Shown: positions 42,909 through 51,076 of the stretch, in pieces | Layout of the letters: the number at the start of each line of letters is the position of its first letter | Numbering within the stretch: the stretch's first letter is position 1 | The notes under the pieces: model-generated | The model's database searches: none | The model's input: only the letters and a program-made list of their open reading frames with translations | What the model was told of the DNA's origin: nothing | NCBI RefSeq assembly: GCF_024496085.1 | Contig: NZ_CP101751.1 | Location: forward strand, 434,001 to 498,000 | Origin: Flavobacterium cerinum | GTDB lineage: Bacteria > Bacteroidota > Bacteroidia > Flavobacteriales > Flavobacteriaceae | DNA length: 64,000 nucleotides | Reading direction: 5' to 3' | Position numbers and translations under genes: made by a program

Positions 42909-44253
42909 TAGCTTATTGATAGCCCTGCAATCCGGTTCAATACCGGTACCCAAAGATATCCCATTACCCTTACCGCTACCGGAATGGTTGCTGATTATAA
43001 TATTAGTGATTTCATTTTTAGCCCATATTATTTTTGTGAACCTGATGTTGGGCGGATCACTATTGACACTTTGGTCCGAAATAAAAGGATTAAAAGACAA
43101 AGAGTACGATATTCTGGCTCTCGAAATAGCCAAAACGACTACTGTAAATAAAAGTATTGCCGTAGTATTGGGAGTTGCACCGCTTTTGAGTATTAATGTA
43201 TTATATACCGTATACTTTTATTCGGCTAATGCACTAACCGGTTTGGTATGGATTGCGGTAATACCGTTGGTAACCATAGCTTTTCTACTCACCTACCTTC
43301 ATAAATATACATGGAAAACCCTGGAAAATAACAAAGCCGTTCATATTTCAATTCTGGCGCTGGCAGTGGTAATCTTTTTATTTATTCCGTTTATCTTTCT
43401 AACCAATATCAATCTGATGTTATTCCCCGAAAAATGGGCGGTTGTAAAAGGCTTTATGGATGCTTTGCTGTTACCTAATGTCTTTCCGAGGTATTTCCAT
43501 TTTATTTTTGCTTCACTGTCGGTTACCGGATTATTTCTGTTCTGGTATATGAGTCGAAAGAACTATCCTTTTGAAACGATTTTTAGCAGACTAACCCGTT
43601 ACGATATTCAACGCAAAGGCTATTCTCTGGCTTTGGTTGCTTCGATTGCACAGTTTCTGATCGGTCCTTTAGTATTGCTTACATTGCCGTCCAAAGGTAT
43701 GGGGTGGAACCTGATTTTAGTGATTCTCACCGGAGCTGCGATGGCACTTCCGGCGATGTGGATGATGTGGAAAGCGCTTTCCGGAGCCCGGGAAAATATG
43801 AGCCGGAATTTTTATAAAATTGCCCTGCTGCTCACCGTAACCGTATTGTTTATGGGATCCGGAAGGCAGATATACCGGGCGAATTCATTAAAACAACACC
43901 AGGAACTGGTAAAAATTAAAACAGTAGCATTTCAGGAAATTAAAAAACAGGCTATCGCAAAGAGTAAAACAGCACAGACGAATGAAGCCAATGGAACACT
44001 TTCGGAAGCCGATAAAGGTAAAAAAGTATTCAATCAATACTGTGCTGCGTGTCATAAACCAACGGAAAAGCTGGTTGGACCACCGGTAACAGAAATGCAA
44101 TCCATTTATAAAGACAATGTTCCCGGATTGAAAAACTGGATTCGTAAACCCGGAAAAAAACGCCCGGATTATGCCCAAATGCCGGCATTCCCACAGATAG
44201 CTGATTCGGATTTGAATAACTTGACAACGTATCTTTTAACATTAAACAAATAA
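42901..44253 (+). CDS. Second bd-like membrane subunit with C-terminal cytochrome c
   Basis: The 450-residue protein overlaps its partner by 8 bases. It has eight or nine membrane helices, a central FPRYFHFIFASLSVTGLFLFW helix with conserved His, and a C-terminal cytochrome c domain with CAACH and KLVGPPVTEMQ (~375-450). Together with the preceding gene it looks like a two-subunit membrane oxidoreductase with a heme c on each subunit. Whether oxygen is the acceptor cannot be read from sequence. Confidence 0.7.
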   Translation: MNNSLLIALQSGSIPVPKDIPLPLPLPEWLLIIILVISFLAHIIFVNLMLGGSLLTLWSEIKGLKDKEYDILALEIAKTTTVNKSIAVVLGVAPLLSINVLYTVYFYSANALTGLVWIAVIPLVTIAFLLTYLHKYTWKTLENNKAVHISILALAVVIFLFIPFIFLTNINLMLFPEKWAVVKGFMDALLLPNVFPRYFHFIFASLSVTGLFLFWYMSRKNYPFETIFSRLTRYDIQRKGYSLALVASIAQFLIGPLVLLTLPSKGMGWNLILVILTGAAMALPAMWMMWKALSGARENMSRNFYKIALLLTVTVLFMGSGRQIYRANSLKQHQELVKIKTVAFQEIKKQAIAKSKTAQTNEANGTLSEADKGKKVFNQYCAACHKPTEKLVGPPVTEMQSIYKDNVPGLKNWIRKPGKKRPDYAQMPAFPQIADSDLNNLTTYLLTLNK

Positions 44254-44257
44254 AACT

Positions 44258-44422
44258 ATGGTAGCCGTATTTGGAATCATGATCGCCTTATTTATTGTTC
44301 TCGCGGTGATAAACCTTGTAAAGATCAATATGCTGGCATTACAGATTATTAAAGACAAAGAGCTTAATAATCAGGAAAACCCGAAAGAGAAAAAATATCA
44401 GTTTATTAAGGGACTGTATTAA
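44258..44422 (+). CDS. 54-residue single-span protein, possible small oxidase subunit
   Basis: The frame starts 4 bases after the bd-like subunit stop and encodes MVAVFGIMIALFIVLAVINL plus a charged tail ending YQFIKGLY. One membrane helix and the position right behind the oxidase subunits recall CydX/CydS-type small subunits of bd oxidases. A terminator follows directly, which supports a real gene. No sequence match to CydX is claimed. Confidence 0.6.
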   Translation: MVAVFGIMIALFIVLAVINLVKINMLALQIIKDKELNNQENPKEKKYQFIKGLY

Positions 44423-44429
44423 AAGTAAT

Positions 44430-44451
44430 ACCCGCCAGTTTTCAGGCGGGT
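44430..44451 (+). terminator. Hairpin ending the oxidase operon
   Basis: ACCCGCC and GGCGGGT form a 7-bp stem around an 8-base loop, 7 bases after the small-subunit stop, followed by a T-rich tail. Confidence 0.7.
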
Positions 44452-44546
44452 TATTCTAATTTAGAAAATCAATCCGAATATATATGTTTTCGGTTATAAG
44501 AATGCTATTCACGAAAACAAATAGGTTCTACTCTTTTGTGAAGCGT

Positions 44547-44554
44547 TACTTTTG
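44547..44554 (+). promoter_or_regulatory. -7 box directly before a GTG start
   Basis: TACTTTTG matches TAnnTTTG and ends 4 bases before the GTG at 44559. Transcription would begin at about the start codon, giving a leaderless mRNA. Confidence 0.5.
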
Positions 44555-44558
44555 TCTC

Positions 44559-44933
44559 GTGAAAAAAATACTTGTCATATTTGCTTTTTGGATGTTGCTA
44601 AAGCCGGTCTTACCAGTTTTGGAGTACGTAGTAAATTATCAGTATATCGTAACAGAACTTTGTATCAACAAAAACAAACCAGCGGTTCATTGTAACGGAA
44701 AATGTCACTTAATGCAAGAGTTGGCTAAGGCTTCTGACAGCCAGGAAAAACAATTACCGGAAAAAAAGCTCTCGCTTTTGGAAAGCAGTATTTTGTTTTA
44801 CAAAGAACTCGAATATTTTAAAATCTGTTATTGGACTCAACCGGAAAATCGGAAAAGTCACTTTAACTACGACAATTCTTTTTATACGCATCTTATTAGC
44901 TGTTCACTGCTAAAACCTCCCATTTTTATTTAA
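44559..44933 (+). CDS. Small membrane protein with C-x9-C-x3-C-H motif (copy 3)
   Basis: The 124-residue protein is a close paralogue of the one at 32876: C35, C45, C49 and H50 align exactly (CNGKCHL) and about 39 of the first 59 residues are identical by hand count. The alignment supports the GTG start at 44559 rather than an upstream ATG at 44484. It ends SLLKPPIFI. It closes the copper island and its duplication on either side suggests functional importance. The function is unknown. Confidence 0.7.
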   Translation: MKKILVIFAFWMLLKPVLPVLEYVVNYQYIVTELCINKNKPAVHCNGKCHLMQELAKASDSQEKQLPEKKLSLLESSILFYKELEYFKICYWTQPENRKSHFNYDNSFYTHLISCSLLKPPIFI

Positions 44934-45186
44934 TTCTAAATATCAGGATTCGCCTCTCAGAAAAGTAGTTTATCTACCAGTATTCCGTTGGAATAAAGAA
45001 TATTAAATTCAAATGAACAGGAAACCAAAATCAAGCAAAACAGCCCTTTAGTCTCATTCTAATAGGTTTTAAACTTTTATTTGGCGATTCTACGGAAAGA
45101 GCAAAGCTGACAGTATTCCTGAAAACCCTTATGGATTATGATCATATCAATAATCCGTTATTTTACTTTCAAACATAGAAAAACCA

Positions 45187-46875
45187 ATGAAAAACAACTA
45201 TATTTTTTTACTGCTGTTTTTAAGCAGTATGGCAATGGGACAAAATACTGTCCAACCACAATGGAACACACAGGGAATAACCGTAGCCGGCGGAAACGGA
45301 GCCGGTTCGGATGCCAACCAGCTTATGATGCCCTACTCTGTTTTTGTAGATGAACAAAATAATATATATGTAGCTGATGCTCCCAATCATAGAATCCAAA
45401 AATGGTTACCCGGAGCAACAACCGGAATAACCGTAGCCGGAGGAAATGGTGCGGGAGATGGTAGTAATCAGCTAAACTATCCCACAGGAGTATGGGTTAA
45501 AAATGACGGAACAATTTATATTTTAGATAGTTTTAATGCCCGAATTCAGCAATGGTTACCAGCTGCAATTACAGGAACAACTGTAGCGGGAGATAATGGT
45601 GTTGGTAGTGCTGAAAATCAAATGAGCTATCCGGGCGGATTCTTTTTAAAAGGAAATGATTTTTACATTGCGGATTCCGGGAACAGTCGCATTTTGAAAT
45701 GGGGAATTGGTAATACTACAGGATCAGTCGTAGCCGGAGGAAGTTTTGGTGCCGGAATGAACCAATTAGGCAATCCTAATTTAAGCGGAACTGTCTATGT
45801 CGATAACGATAATGCTATTTATGTAACCGATTTCAGTAACAACAGAATCCAGAAATGGCACTCGGGAGCAACAGATGCCATAACGGTCGCCGGCGGAAAC
45901 GGTGATGGTTCCGGTAATAACCAAACGTTTACTCCTAATGGTATTTATGTGTTGAACGGTGGAATAATACTGATAGCCGAATACGGAAATAACCGGATTA
46001 GCCAATGGACAGAAAGTCAGTCGGAAGGTACGGTTATTGCCGGCGGAAACGGATCCGGTTTAGCTGCCAATCAGTTGAATTTACCAAGAGGTCTGTTTGT
46101 CGCACAGAACGGAGATCTTTATGTAACAGACTTCGGAAATAACAGAATACAAAAATTTGAAGCCATTCCACAACAGCAACCTATCTGTACGGAAAATCTT
46201 GGTGGTGGCTTAGAGCCTTCTTTTGTGGAATTAAAAATCAACGGAACCAATTTCCTGCATACTACTTATGAAGAGCCTACAATATATTATCATGAATACC
46301 CACAGTCAGGAAATACCACAACCCCATTAAATCGCGGACAGCAATATAGTTTTTACACTTTTACATCTTCAGAAGCTGTCATCGGACTTTGGATTGATTA
46401 CAATCGGAATAATATTTTTGAGGCGAATGAGTATACGCAGCTTGTAAATAATATGAATTCTCAAAACACCAAGAACTTTACGGTTAGTACTAACGCTCTA
46501 ATAGGAACTACCAAAATGAGACTTCGCTCCCGTGCCTACGGTAGTACAATTGAAGATAATGATGCCTGTACCCATTTCGGCTCCGGTGAAACCAGAGATT
46601 ATACTATTACGATAGCCGATTCCAATCTTTCTTTAGGAGAAAACGAAACCGCAAAAAAGGTTCACTTATTTCCGAATCCGACACAATCTACGCTTAATAT
46701 ACAAGCATCAAAACCGGTTTCAATTGCGATACTTAGTCTGGATGGTCGGATACAAATTCCGCGTGAACAAACAAATGTACTGAACTTACAATCACTATCT
46801 CCTGGAATTTACATGGCATTAGTGTATGATGAAGACTTAACAATTCGGGAAGTGGTTAAAATAATTAAACAATAA
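45187..46875 (+). CDS. T9SS-secreted NHL-repeat protein with GEVED domain
   Basis: The 562-residue protein has a signal peptide (to residue ~19), six NHL-type repeats at ~30-330 (each with ITVAGGNGAG-like and IYVADxxNHRIQKW-like parts), a GEVED-type domain at ~385-475 (IGLWIDYNRNNIFEANEY) and a type A T9SS sorting domain at ~492-562 (VHLFPNPTQSTLNIQ). It should be exported through the outer membrane and anchored or released at the surface. The NHL propeller probably binds a protein or glycan. Confidence 0.88.
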   Translation: MKNNYIFLLLFLSSMAMGQNTVQPQWNTQGITVAGGNGAGSDANQLMMPYSVFVDEQNNIYVADAPNHRIQKWLPGATTGITVAGGNGAGDGSNQLNYPTGVWVKNDGTIYILDSFNARIQQWLPAAITGTTVAGDNGVGSAENQMSYPGGFFLKGNDFYIADSGNSRILKWGIGNTTGSVVAGGSFGAGMNQLGNPNLSGTVYVDNDNAIYVTDFSNNRIQKWHSGATDAITVAGGNGDGSGNNQTFTPNGIYVLNGGIILIAEYGNNRISQWTESQSEGTVIAGGNGSGLAANQLNLPRGLFVAQNGDLYVTDFGNNRIQKFEAIPQQQPICTENLGGGLEPSFVELKINGTNFLHTTYEEPTIYYHEYPQSGNTTTPLNRGQQYSFYTFTSSEAVIGLWIDYNRNNIFEANEYTQLVNNMNSQNTKNFTVSTNALIGTTKMRLRSRAYGSTIEDNDACTHFGSGETRDYTITIADSNLSLGENETAKKVHLFPNPTQSTLNIQASKPVSIAILSLDGRIQIPREQTNVLNLQSLSPGIYMALVYDEDLTIREVVKIIKQ

Positions 46876-47137
46876 AATAAACACGATTTTTAAAGTGACA
46901 ATTCATTTTGATTATAAACCCGTATTTCAACTGATTTGGATAACCTTTTCAGAAACTTCATGTCTGAATTTAGAAGATTGTAATACTTGTAGATACTCAA
47001 TAAGTTGAAGAAGCGTGGGATTTAGCTCAATGCTTAACAGTAATTTATGGACATTACATATATTCATCTAACTAAATCTTGACAATGCAAATACTAAGAT
47101 TTCATTGTTAATCGCTATAGATTATAGTTCATTTTTT
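46876..47137. other. Long 3' region of the NHL gene or small RNA
   Basis: About 260 bases between the NHL stop and a strong plus-strand terminator hold no open frame of protein character. It is either an extended 3' untranslated region or an unannotated small RNA or decayed gene. Confidence 0.35.
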
Positions 47138-47171
47138 AAGCCTTTATAAGATCATAAAGGCTTATTTTTTT
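47138..47171 (+). terminator. Rho-independent terminator
   Basis: AAGCCTTTAT and ATAAAGGCTT form a perfect 10-bp stem around an AAGATC loop, followed by A and seven T residues. Confidence 0.8.
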
Positions 47172-47322
47172 GAATTATTTACTTTCATAAACTTATCTAT
47201 GCATTGATAATCAAAGTGAGATTTAAATTTACAAAAGCAATAAAAAAGCACAATATTTAATTTATTATCAGTCAATCAATTGTCACTACTTGGCTGTAAA
47301 GGTTTGAGAGGATTTGAACAAT

Positions 47323-47360
47323 AAAAAAACACGCTGTAAATCAATGATTTACAGCGTGTC
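47323..47360 (-). terminator. Terminator of tRNA-Ser
   Basis: On the minus strand ACACGCTGTAAATC and its complement form a perfect 14-bp stem with a 3-base loop, followed by seven T residues. It sits 12 bases after the tRNA gene. Confidence 0.85.
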
Positions 47361-47371
47361 ACACTATTCAG

Positions 47372-47459
47372 CAGAGAGGAAGGGATTCGAACCCTCGATA
47401 CTCTTTTGGAGTATACACACTTTCCAGGCGTGCGCCTTCGACCACTCGGCCACCTCTCT
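47372..47459 (-). tRNA. tRNA-Ser (GGA)
   Basis: The 88-base gene folds as a class II tRNA: a 7-bp acceptor stem (AGAGAGG with CCTCTCT), a D arm (GCCGAGTGGTCGAAGGC), an anticodon loop CTGGAAA giving anticodon GGA (plus-strand 47423-47425), a long variable arm (ATACTC and GAGTAT), and a T arm with GGTTCGAATCC. The long variable arm and anticodon make it serine. CCA is not encoded. It lies downstream of ansA on the same strand. Confidence 0.97.
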
Positions 47460-47521
47460 AAATTTTCAGACTGCGAATTAACGACTTTTATTTTGTTTTT
47501 TCAATGCTTTTTGAAAAAAAT

Positions 47522-48550
47522 TTATGTCATTTCCCCGCGTATTGCTGTTTCGAATATAGTTTTAAAAACCGAAGGCGAAACTTGTTGCCCTAACAGGTAC
47601 ATCAACTTAGCAATTGCTGCTTCTGTAGTGATATCCCGTCCGGAAATCACGCCTATTTTTTTCAGTTCCAGTCCGGTTTCATATTTGTCCATATTGACAC
47701 TTCCACCGGAACATTGCGTCACATTGACCACATGAAGTCCTTTTGCAATGGCTTTTTCTAACGTACTGATAAACCATTCTTCCGTAGGTGCATTTCCGGA
47801 ACCATAGGTTTCCAGCACTACTCCTTTTAAATTCGGAATATGCAATACGGCTTGTAATACGCTTTCATTAATTCCCGGAAACATTTTAACGATTACCACA
47901 TGATCGTCGAATGCAGTGTTGACTTTTAGTTTTTTATTTCCGGTTTTATGGAACAACAGATCTTCATTTACCTTTAAATGTACACCGGATTCCGCTATAG
48001 CCGGATAATTAGGCGATGTAAAGGCATTAAAATGTTCTGCACTTATCTTAGTAGTACGGTTACCGCGGTATAATTTATATTCGAAATACAAACATACTTC
48101 CGTAACCAGCGGTTTATTTTTATTTTTTAGTGTCGCAATTTGTATCGCTGTGATCAGATTTTCTTTTGCATCGGTTCTTAAATCCCCTATCGGTAATTGC
48201 GATCCGGTAAAAACAACGGGTTTATCCAGATTTTCTAACATAAAACTTAATGCAGAAGCCGAATACGACATCGTATCGGAGCCGTGTAACACCACAAATC
48301 CGTCAAATTGATCATAATTGCTTTCAATTGCATTCGCCATTGCTACCCATTTTTTCGGGTTCATATTGGACGAATCAATCGGTTCTTTAAACGAGAACGT
48401 CGCAATATCGCAATCCAGTAGTTTCAGTTCCGGGATACGCAATAGCAATTCATCGAAGTCAAACGCTTTTAAGGCACCTGTTTCGGCATCTTTTACCATA
48501 CCGATGGTTCCTCCTGTATAAATCAACAGAATGTTCGGTCGATTAGACAT
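47522..48550 (-). CDS. ansA: Type I L-asparaginase
   Basis: The 342-residue cytoplasmic enzyme has the two asparaginase signatures, LIYTGGTIGM near the N-terminus and VLHGSDTM near residue 88, and no signal peptide, as in type I (AnsA) enzymes. It hydrolyses Asn to Asp and ammonia. Its start overlaps the end of the acyltransferase gene by 8 bases, so the two share a transcript although their reactions are unrelated. Confidence 0.93.
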   Translation of the reverse strand: MSNRPNILLIYTGGTIGMVKDAETGALKAFDFDELLLRIPELKLLDCDIATFSFKEPIDSSNMNPKKWVAMANAIESNYDQFDGFVVLHGSDTMSYSASALSFMLENLDKPVVFTGSQLPIGDLRTDAKENLITAIQIATLKNKNKPLVTEVCLYFEYKLYRGNRTTKISAEHFNAFTSPNYPAIAESGVHLKVNEDLLFHKTGNKKLKVNTAFDDHVVIVKMFPGINESVLQAVLHIPNLKGVVLETYGSGNAPTEEWFISTLEKAIAKGLHVVNVTQCSGGSVNMDKYETGLELKKIGVISGRDITTEAAIAKLMYLLGQQVSPSVFKTIFETAIRGEMT

Positions 48551-49676
48551 TTTCGTATTTCATTTTATTGATAACCGGATTGGCATACATTGCCAAAAAT
48601 CCTTCCCGAAGTGTTTTTACTTCAGCTCCGAGTTTCATTTCCAGTCTTCTTTCAAAAAGTTGTTTTTCTTTCTGCGTATATTGATTGGAAAAACGATCGG
48701 TTTTATGTAATAAATCATAAGCAATATAGTTTGTTGGCCACAATCTGTATGTCGAAAGAATCGAATCGTCAATTACTTGCGCCAATGCTTGAATCTGCTT
48801 ATTGGAGTTATCAAATTCGGCTCCGATCTTATCCAGCTCTTTGTCCAATATATCACCAACATGGATATGAATACGTTTTTTTTGCCCTATAATTCCGCTT
48901 ATCAACGTGATAAAATCTTCATTTTTCTCTTTGATATATACCTCATCATTGGCTTCAGCCATTAATTGCGGCATTTTAAGGGCATCGGTAGGATCGTATT
49001 CGTACGATATCGATACCGGAACTATTTTCAGTCTTTTAAAGAATCCTATTACATCCTTTCCTTCGCAGGCCATAGCCAACATTTTCAAAACGCCGGGATG
49101 CGTGGCATCATTACCGTCTTTTGTACGTCCTTCCCGTTGGGCAATCCATACGGAACGGTTTTCTTTTGTTAGCAAATGATACATAAACTCCGACATTAAC
49201 TTGGAGCTTTGCAATAGTTCCCGAGGCGACAATCCGCGTTGTACCAAAAAGTTTCGGTTTAACTTGGAAAGTGACAATAAGAAGGATTTTTGCACCAGGT
49301 TATCCCCGATAGCAGAAGCTGTCATAATCTGTCCGTGATCAAAAAGGCTAACATTCAATAAAGAAGTATCCAGAATGATATCCCTGTGATTTGAAATAAA
49401 AAGATAAGCTGTATTCGGTTCCAACTTCTCAAATCCGGAAGTGGTGAGACCATCTGAACTTTTTTCCAACACCCGTTGTACTGACTGGTAAATAAAATTT
49501 ACCTGAAAGTCTCTGATAGAATGTGTTCTTCCCAATTGCTCCATCCATACCGCTTCATCTACATCGGGAAACGTAAAGCTCATCAAAGCTTTCATCATAG
49601 GGTGATGCATGATACTTTTCAGGGCTTCATTTACTTCAGAATCATAAAACTGGCGTATATGATCAAATTTTGACAT
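48543..49676 (-). CDS. 1-acyl-glycerol-3-phosphate acyltransferase family protein
   Basis: The 377-residue protein has the acyltransferase block FISNHRDIILDTSLLN, then NFLVQRGLSPRELLQSS and WIAQREGRTKDGND (the E-G-T/R block), as in PlsB/PlsC-like enzymes of Bacteroidota. It should add acyl chains to a glycerophosphate acceptor at the membrane. It lacks long membrane helices and is somewhat larger than PlsC. It overlaps ansA. Confidence 0.82.
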   Translation of the reverse strand: MSKFDHIRQFYDSEVNEALKSIMHHPMMKALMSFTFPDVDEAVWMEQLGRTHSIRDFQVNFIYQSVQRVLEKSSDGLTTSGFEKLEPNTAYLFISNHRDIILDTSLLNVSLFDHGQIMTASAIGDNLVQKSFLLSLSKLNRNFLVQRGLSPRELLQSSKLMSEFMYHLLTKENRSVWIAQREGRTKDGNDATHPGVLKMLAMACEGKDVIGFFKRLKIVPVSISYEYDPTDALKMPQLMAEANDEVYIKEKNEDFITLISGIIGQKKRIHIHVGDILDKELDKIGAEFDNSNKQIQALAQVIDDSILSTYRLWPTNYIAYDLLHKTDRFSNQYTQKEKQLFERRLEMKLGAEVKTLREGFLAMYANPVINKMKYENV

Positions 49677-49739
49677 TAGTTACTAATTTAACAATCCACA
49701 AATGAACAAAAATTTTATTAATTGAAGGGAAATTCTTTG

Positions 49740-50507
49740 TTAAATCCCAAAAATTGCTTTCGAGTTTTCCGTGGTAATCCGGGCGATTTCTTCTATTGGA
49801 AGTTGGTACAATCCGGCCAGTTTTTCAGCAACCAGTTTTGTATAACCGCTCTCATTTCGTTTTCCCCGATACGGAACCGGTGCCAAATAAGGCGAATCGG
49901 TTTCCAATACAATATGTTTCAGATCAATTTGTTCTAAAAATTGATCGATTTTTCCGTTTTTAAACGTAACCACTCCACCGATTCCCAGTTTCATATTATA
50001 CGATATCGCTTGCAAAGCTTGCTCATAAGTCCCGCTAAAACAATGGAAAATTCCAAATAAATCTTCTGATTTTTCCAGTTCCAAAACTTCAAAAATTTCA
50101 TCGAAAGCTTCCCGGCAATGAATATTAATCGGTAATTTATATTTTTTTGCCAGCTGTATCTGACGACGAAAAGCAATTTTCTGGATATCCAATGTGGTTT
50201 TGTCCCAATATAAATCGATACCGATTTCGCCTATGGCTTTAAATTCCCGTTGTTCCAAAGCAGCTTCTACATGTGCTAGTTCCTGTTCGTAGTTTTCTTT
50301 TACATAACAAGGATGCAATCCGATCATCAGATAAATATTGTCCGGATAGGCTTTTTCCAACGCATACATTTTCTGAGTATAGGAAGAATCTATCGAAGGT
50401 ACAAAAAAACGGGTCACTCCTTCTGCAATCGCTCTTCTTATCATCTCATCCCGATCCTGATCAAACTCTTCTGAGTATAAATGCGTATGGGTATCTGTTA
50501 AAATCAT
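49740..50507 (-). CDS. TatD-family metal-dependent hydrolase
   Basis: The 255-residue TIM-barrel protein has TDTHTHL at the start (H7, H9), GEIGIDLYWD, PINIHCREAF, GIFHCFSG and ETDSPYLAP, the metal-binding series of TatD DNases. Members act as 3'-5' exonucleases or D-aminoacyl-tRNA deacylase-like enzymes. A TACCTTTG -7 box (minus strand, 50532-50539) lies 25 bases upstream. Confidence 0.93.
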   Translation of the reverse strand: MILTDTHTHLYSEEFDQDRDEMIRRAIAEGVTRFFVPSIDSSYTQKMYALEKAYPDNIYLMIGLHPCYVKENYEQELAHVEAALEQREFKAIGEIGIDLYWDKTTLDIQKIAFRRQIQLAKKYKLPINIHCREAFDEIFEVLELEKSEDLFGIFHCFSGTYEQALQAISYNMKLGIGGVVTFKNGKIDQFLEQIDLKHIVLETDSPYLAPVPYRGKRNESGYTKLVAEKLAGLYQLPIEEIARITTENSKAIFGI

Positions 50508-50531
50508 TCTAAATCTTTTCGTTTAAAGCGG

Positions 50532-50570
50532 CAAAGGTACAACAGTTGTTTAATTTTTAAGCTACTTTTG
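50532..50570. promoter_or_regulatory. Divergent promoters of tatD and the retropepsin gene
   Basis: Two -7 boxes face apart: TACCTTTG on the minus strand (50532-50539) for the TatD gene and TACTTTTG on the plus strand (50563-50570) for the protease gene. The plus box ends 4 bases before its ATG, implying a nearly leaderless transcript. Confidence 0.6.
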
Positions 50571-50574
50571 ATTT

Positions 50575-51015
50575 ATGGAAAATTTACATGAAGTTTTAAA
50601 ACACAACGGTTATACCAAGATCCCTTTCAAAGTATCGAAAACACAGCATTTATTGATTAAAGCCAAAATCAACGGTGCTTCCGGCAACTTTATCCTGGAT
50701 ACCGGTGCATCCAACAGTTGTATCGGTTTTGAAAGTATCGAACGTTTTTTTCTTGCTGCTGAAGATTCTCCCACCAAAGCAGCCGGTGCCGGCGCTACCG
50801 GTATGCACACCCAAATGGCTAACGGAAATCTGCTACAACTTTCCCGTTGGAAAACAGATGATTTTTCATTGGTTATTTTCGACATGAGTCACGTCAATCT
50901 GGCTTTAAAACAATACAAAGCGAAACCGGTTCACGGTATTATAGGCGCTGATGTACTATTAAAAGGCAAAGGAATTATCGATTATTACAATCATTATCTT
51001 TATTTAAAAAAATAG
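50575..51015 (+). CDS. Retropepsin-like aspartic protease
   Basis: The 146-residue protein has the aspartic protease motif FILDTGAS (D42) and a downstream GIIGADVLL motif, the two halves of a retropepsin-like fold. With one D-T/S-G site per chain it should act as a homodimer. There is no signal peptide. Its substrate is unknown. It is divergent to TatD. Confidence 0.85.
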   Translation: MENLHEVLKHNGYTKIPFKVSKTQHLLIKAKINGASGNFILDTGASNSCIGFESIERFFLAAEDSPTKAAGAGATGMHTQMANGNLLQLSRWKTDDFSLVIFDMSHVNLALKQYKAKPVHGIIGADVLLKGKGIIDYYNHYLYLKK

Positions 51016-51076
51016 TATTCGCCATTCGCGATTTTTCATTAGCTTTAGCCATCCAAACCAATGACTATCAAAGCAT

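Noticed and set aside
44484..44558. Upstream ATG of the third Cys-motif protein
   Set aside because: Alignment with the copy at 32876 begins at the GTG 44559, and a -7 promoter box lies inside the extension.
32876..44933. Methanobactin biosynthesis genes (MbnA, MbnB, MbnC)
   Set aside because: I searched the island for a short Cys-rich precursor and an MbnB-like protein and found none; MbnP and MbnH homologues occur without methanobactin.
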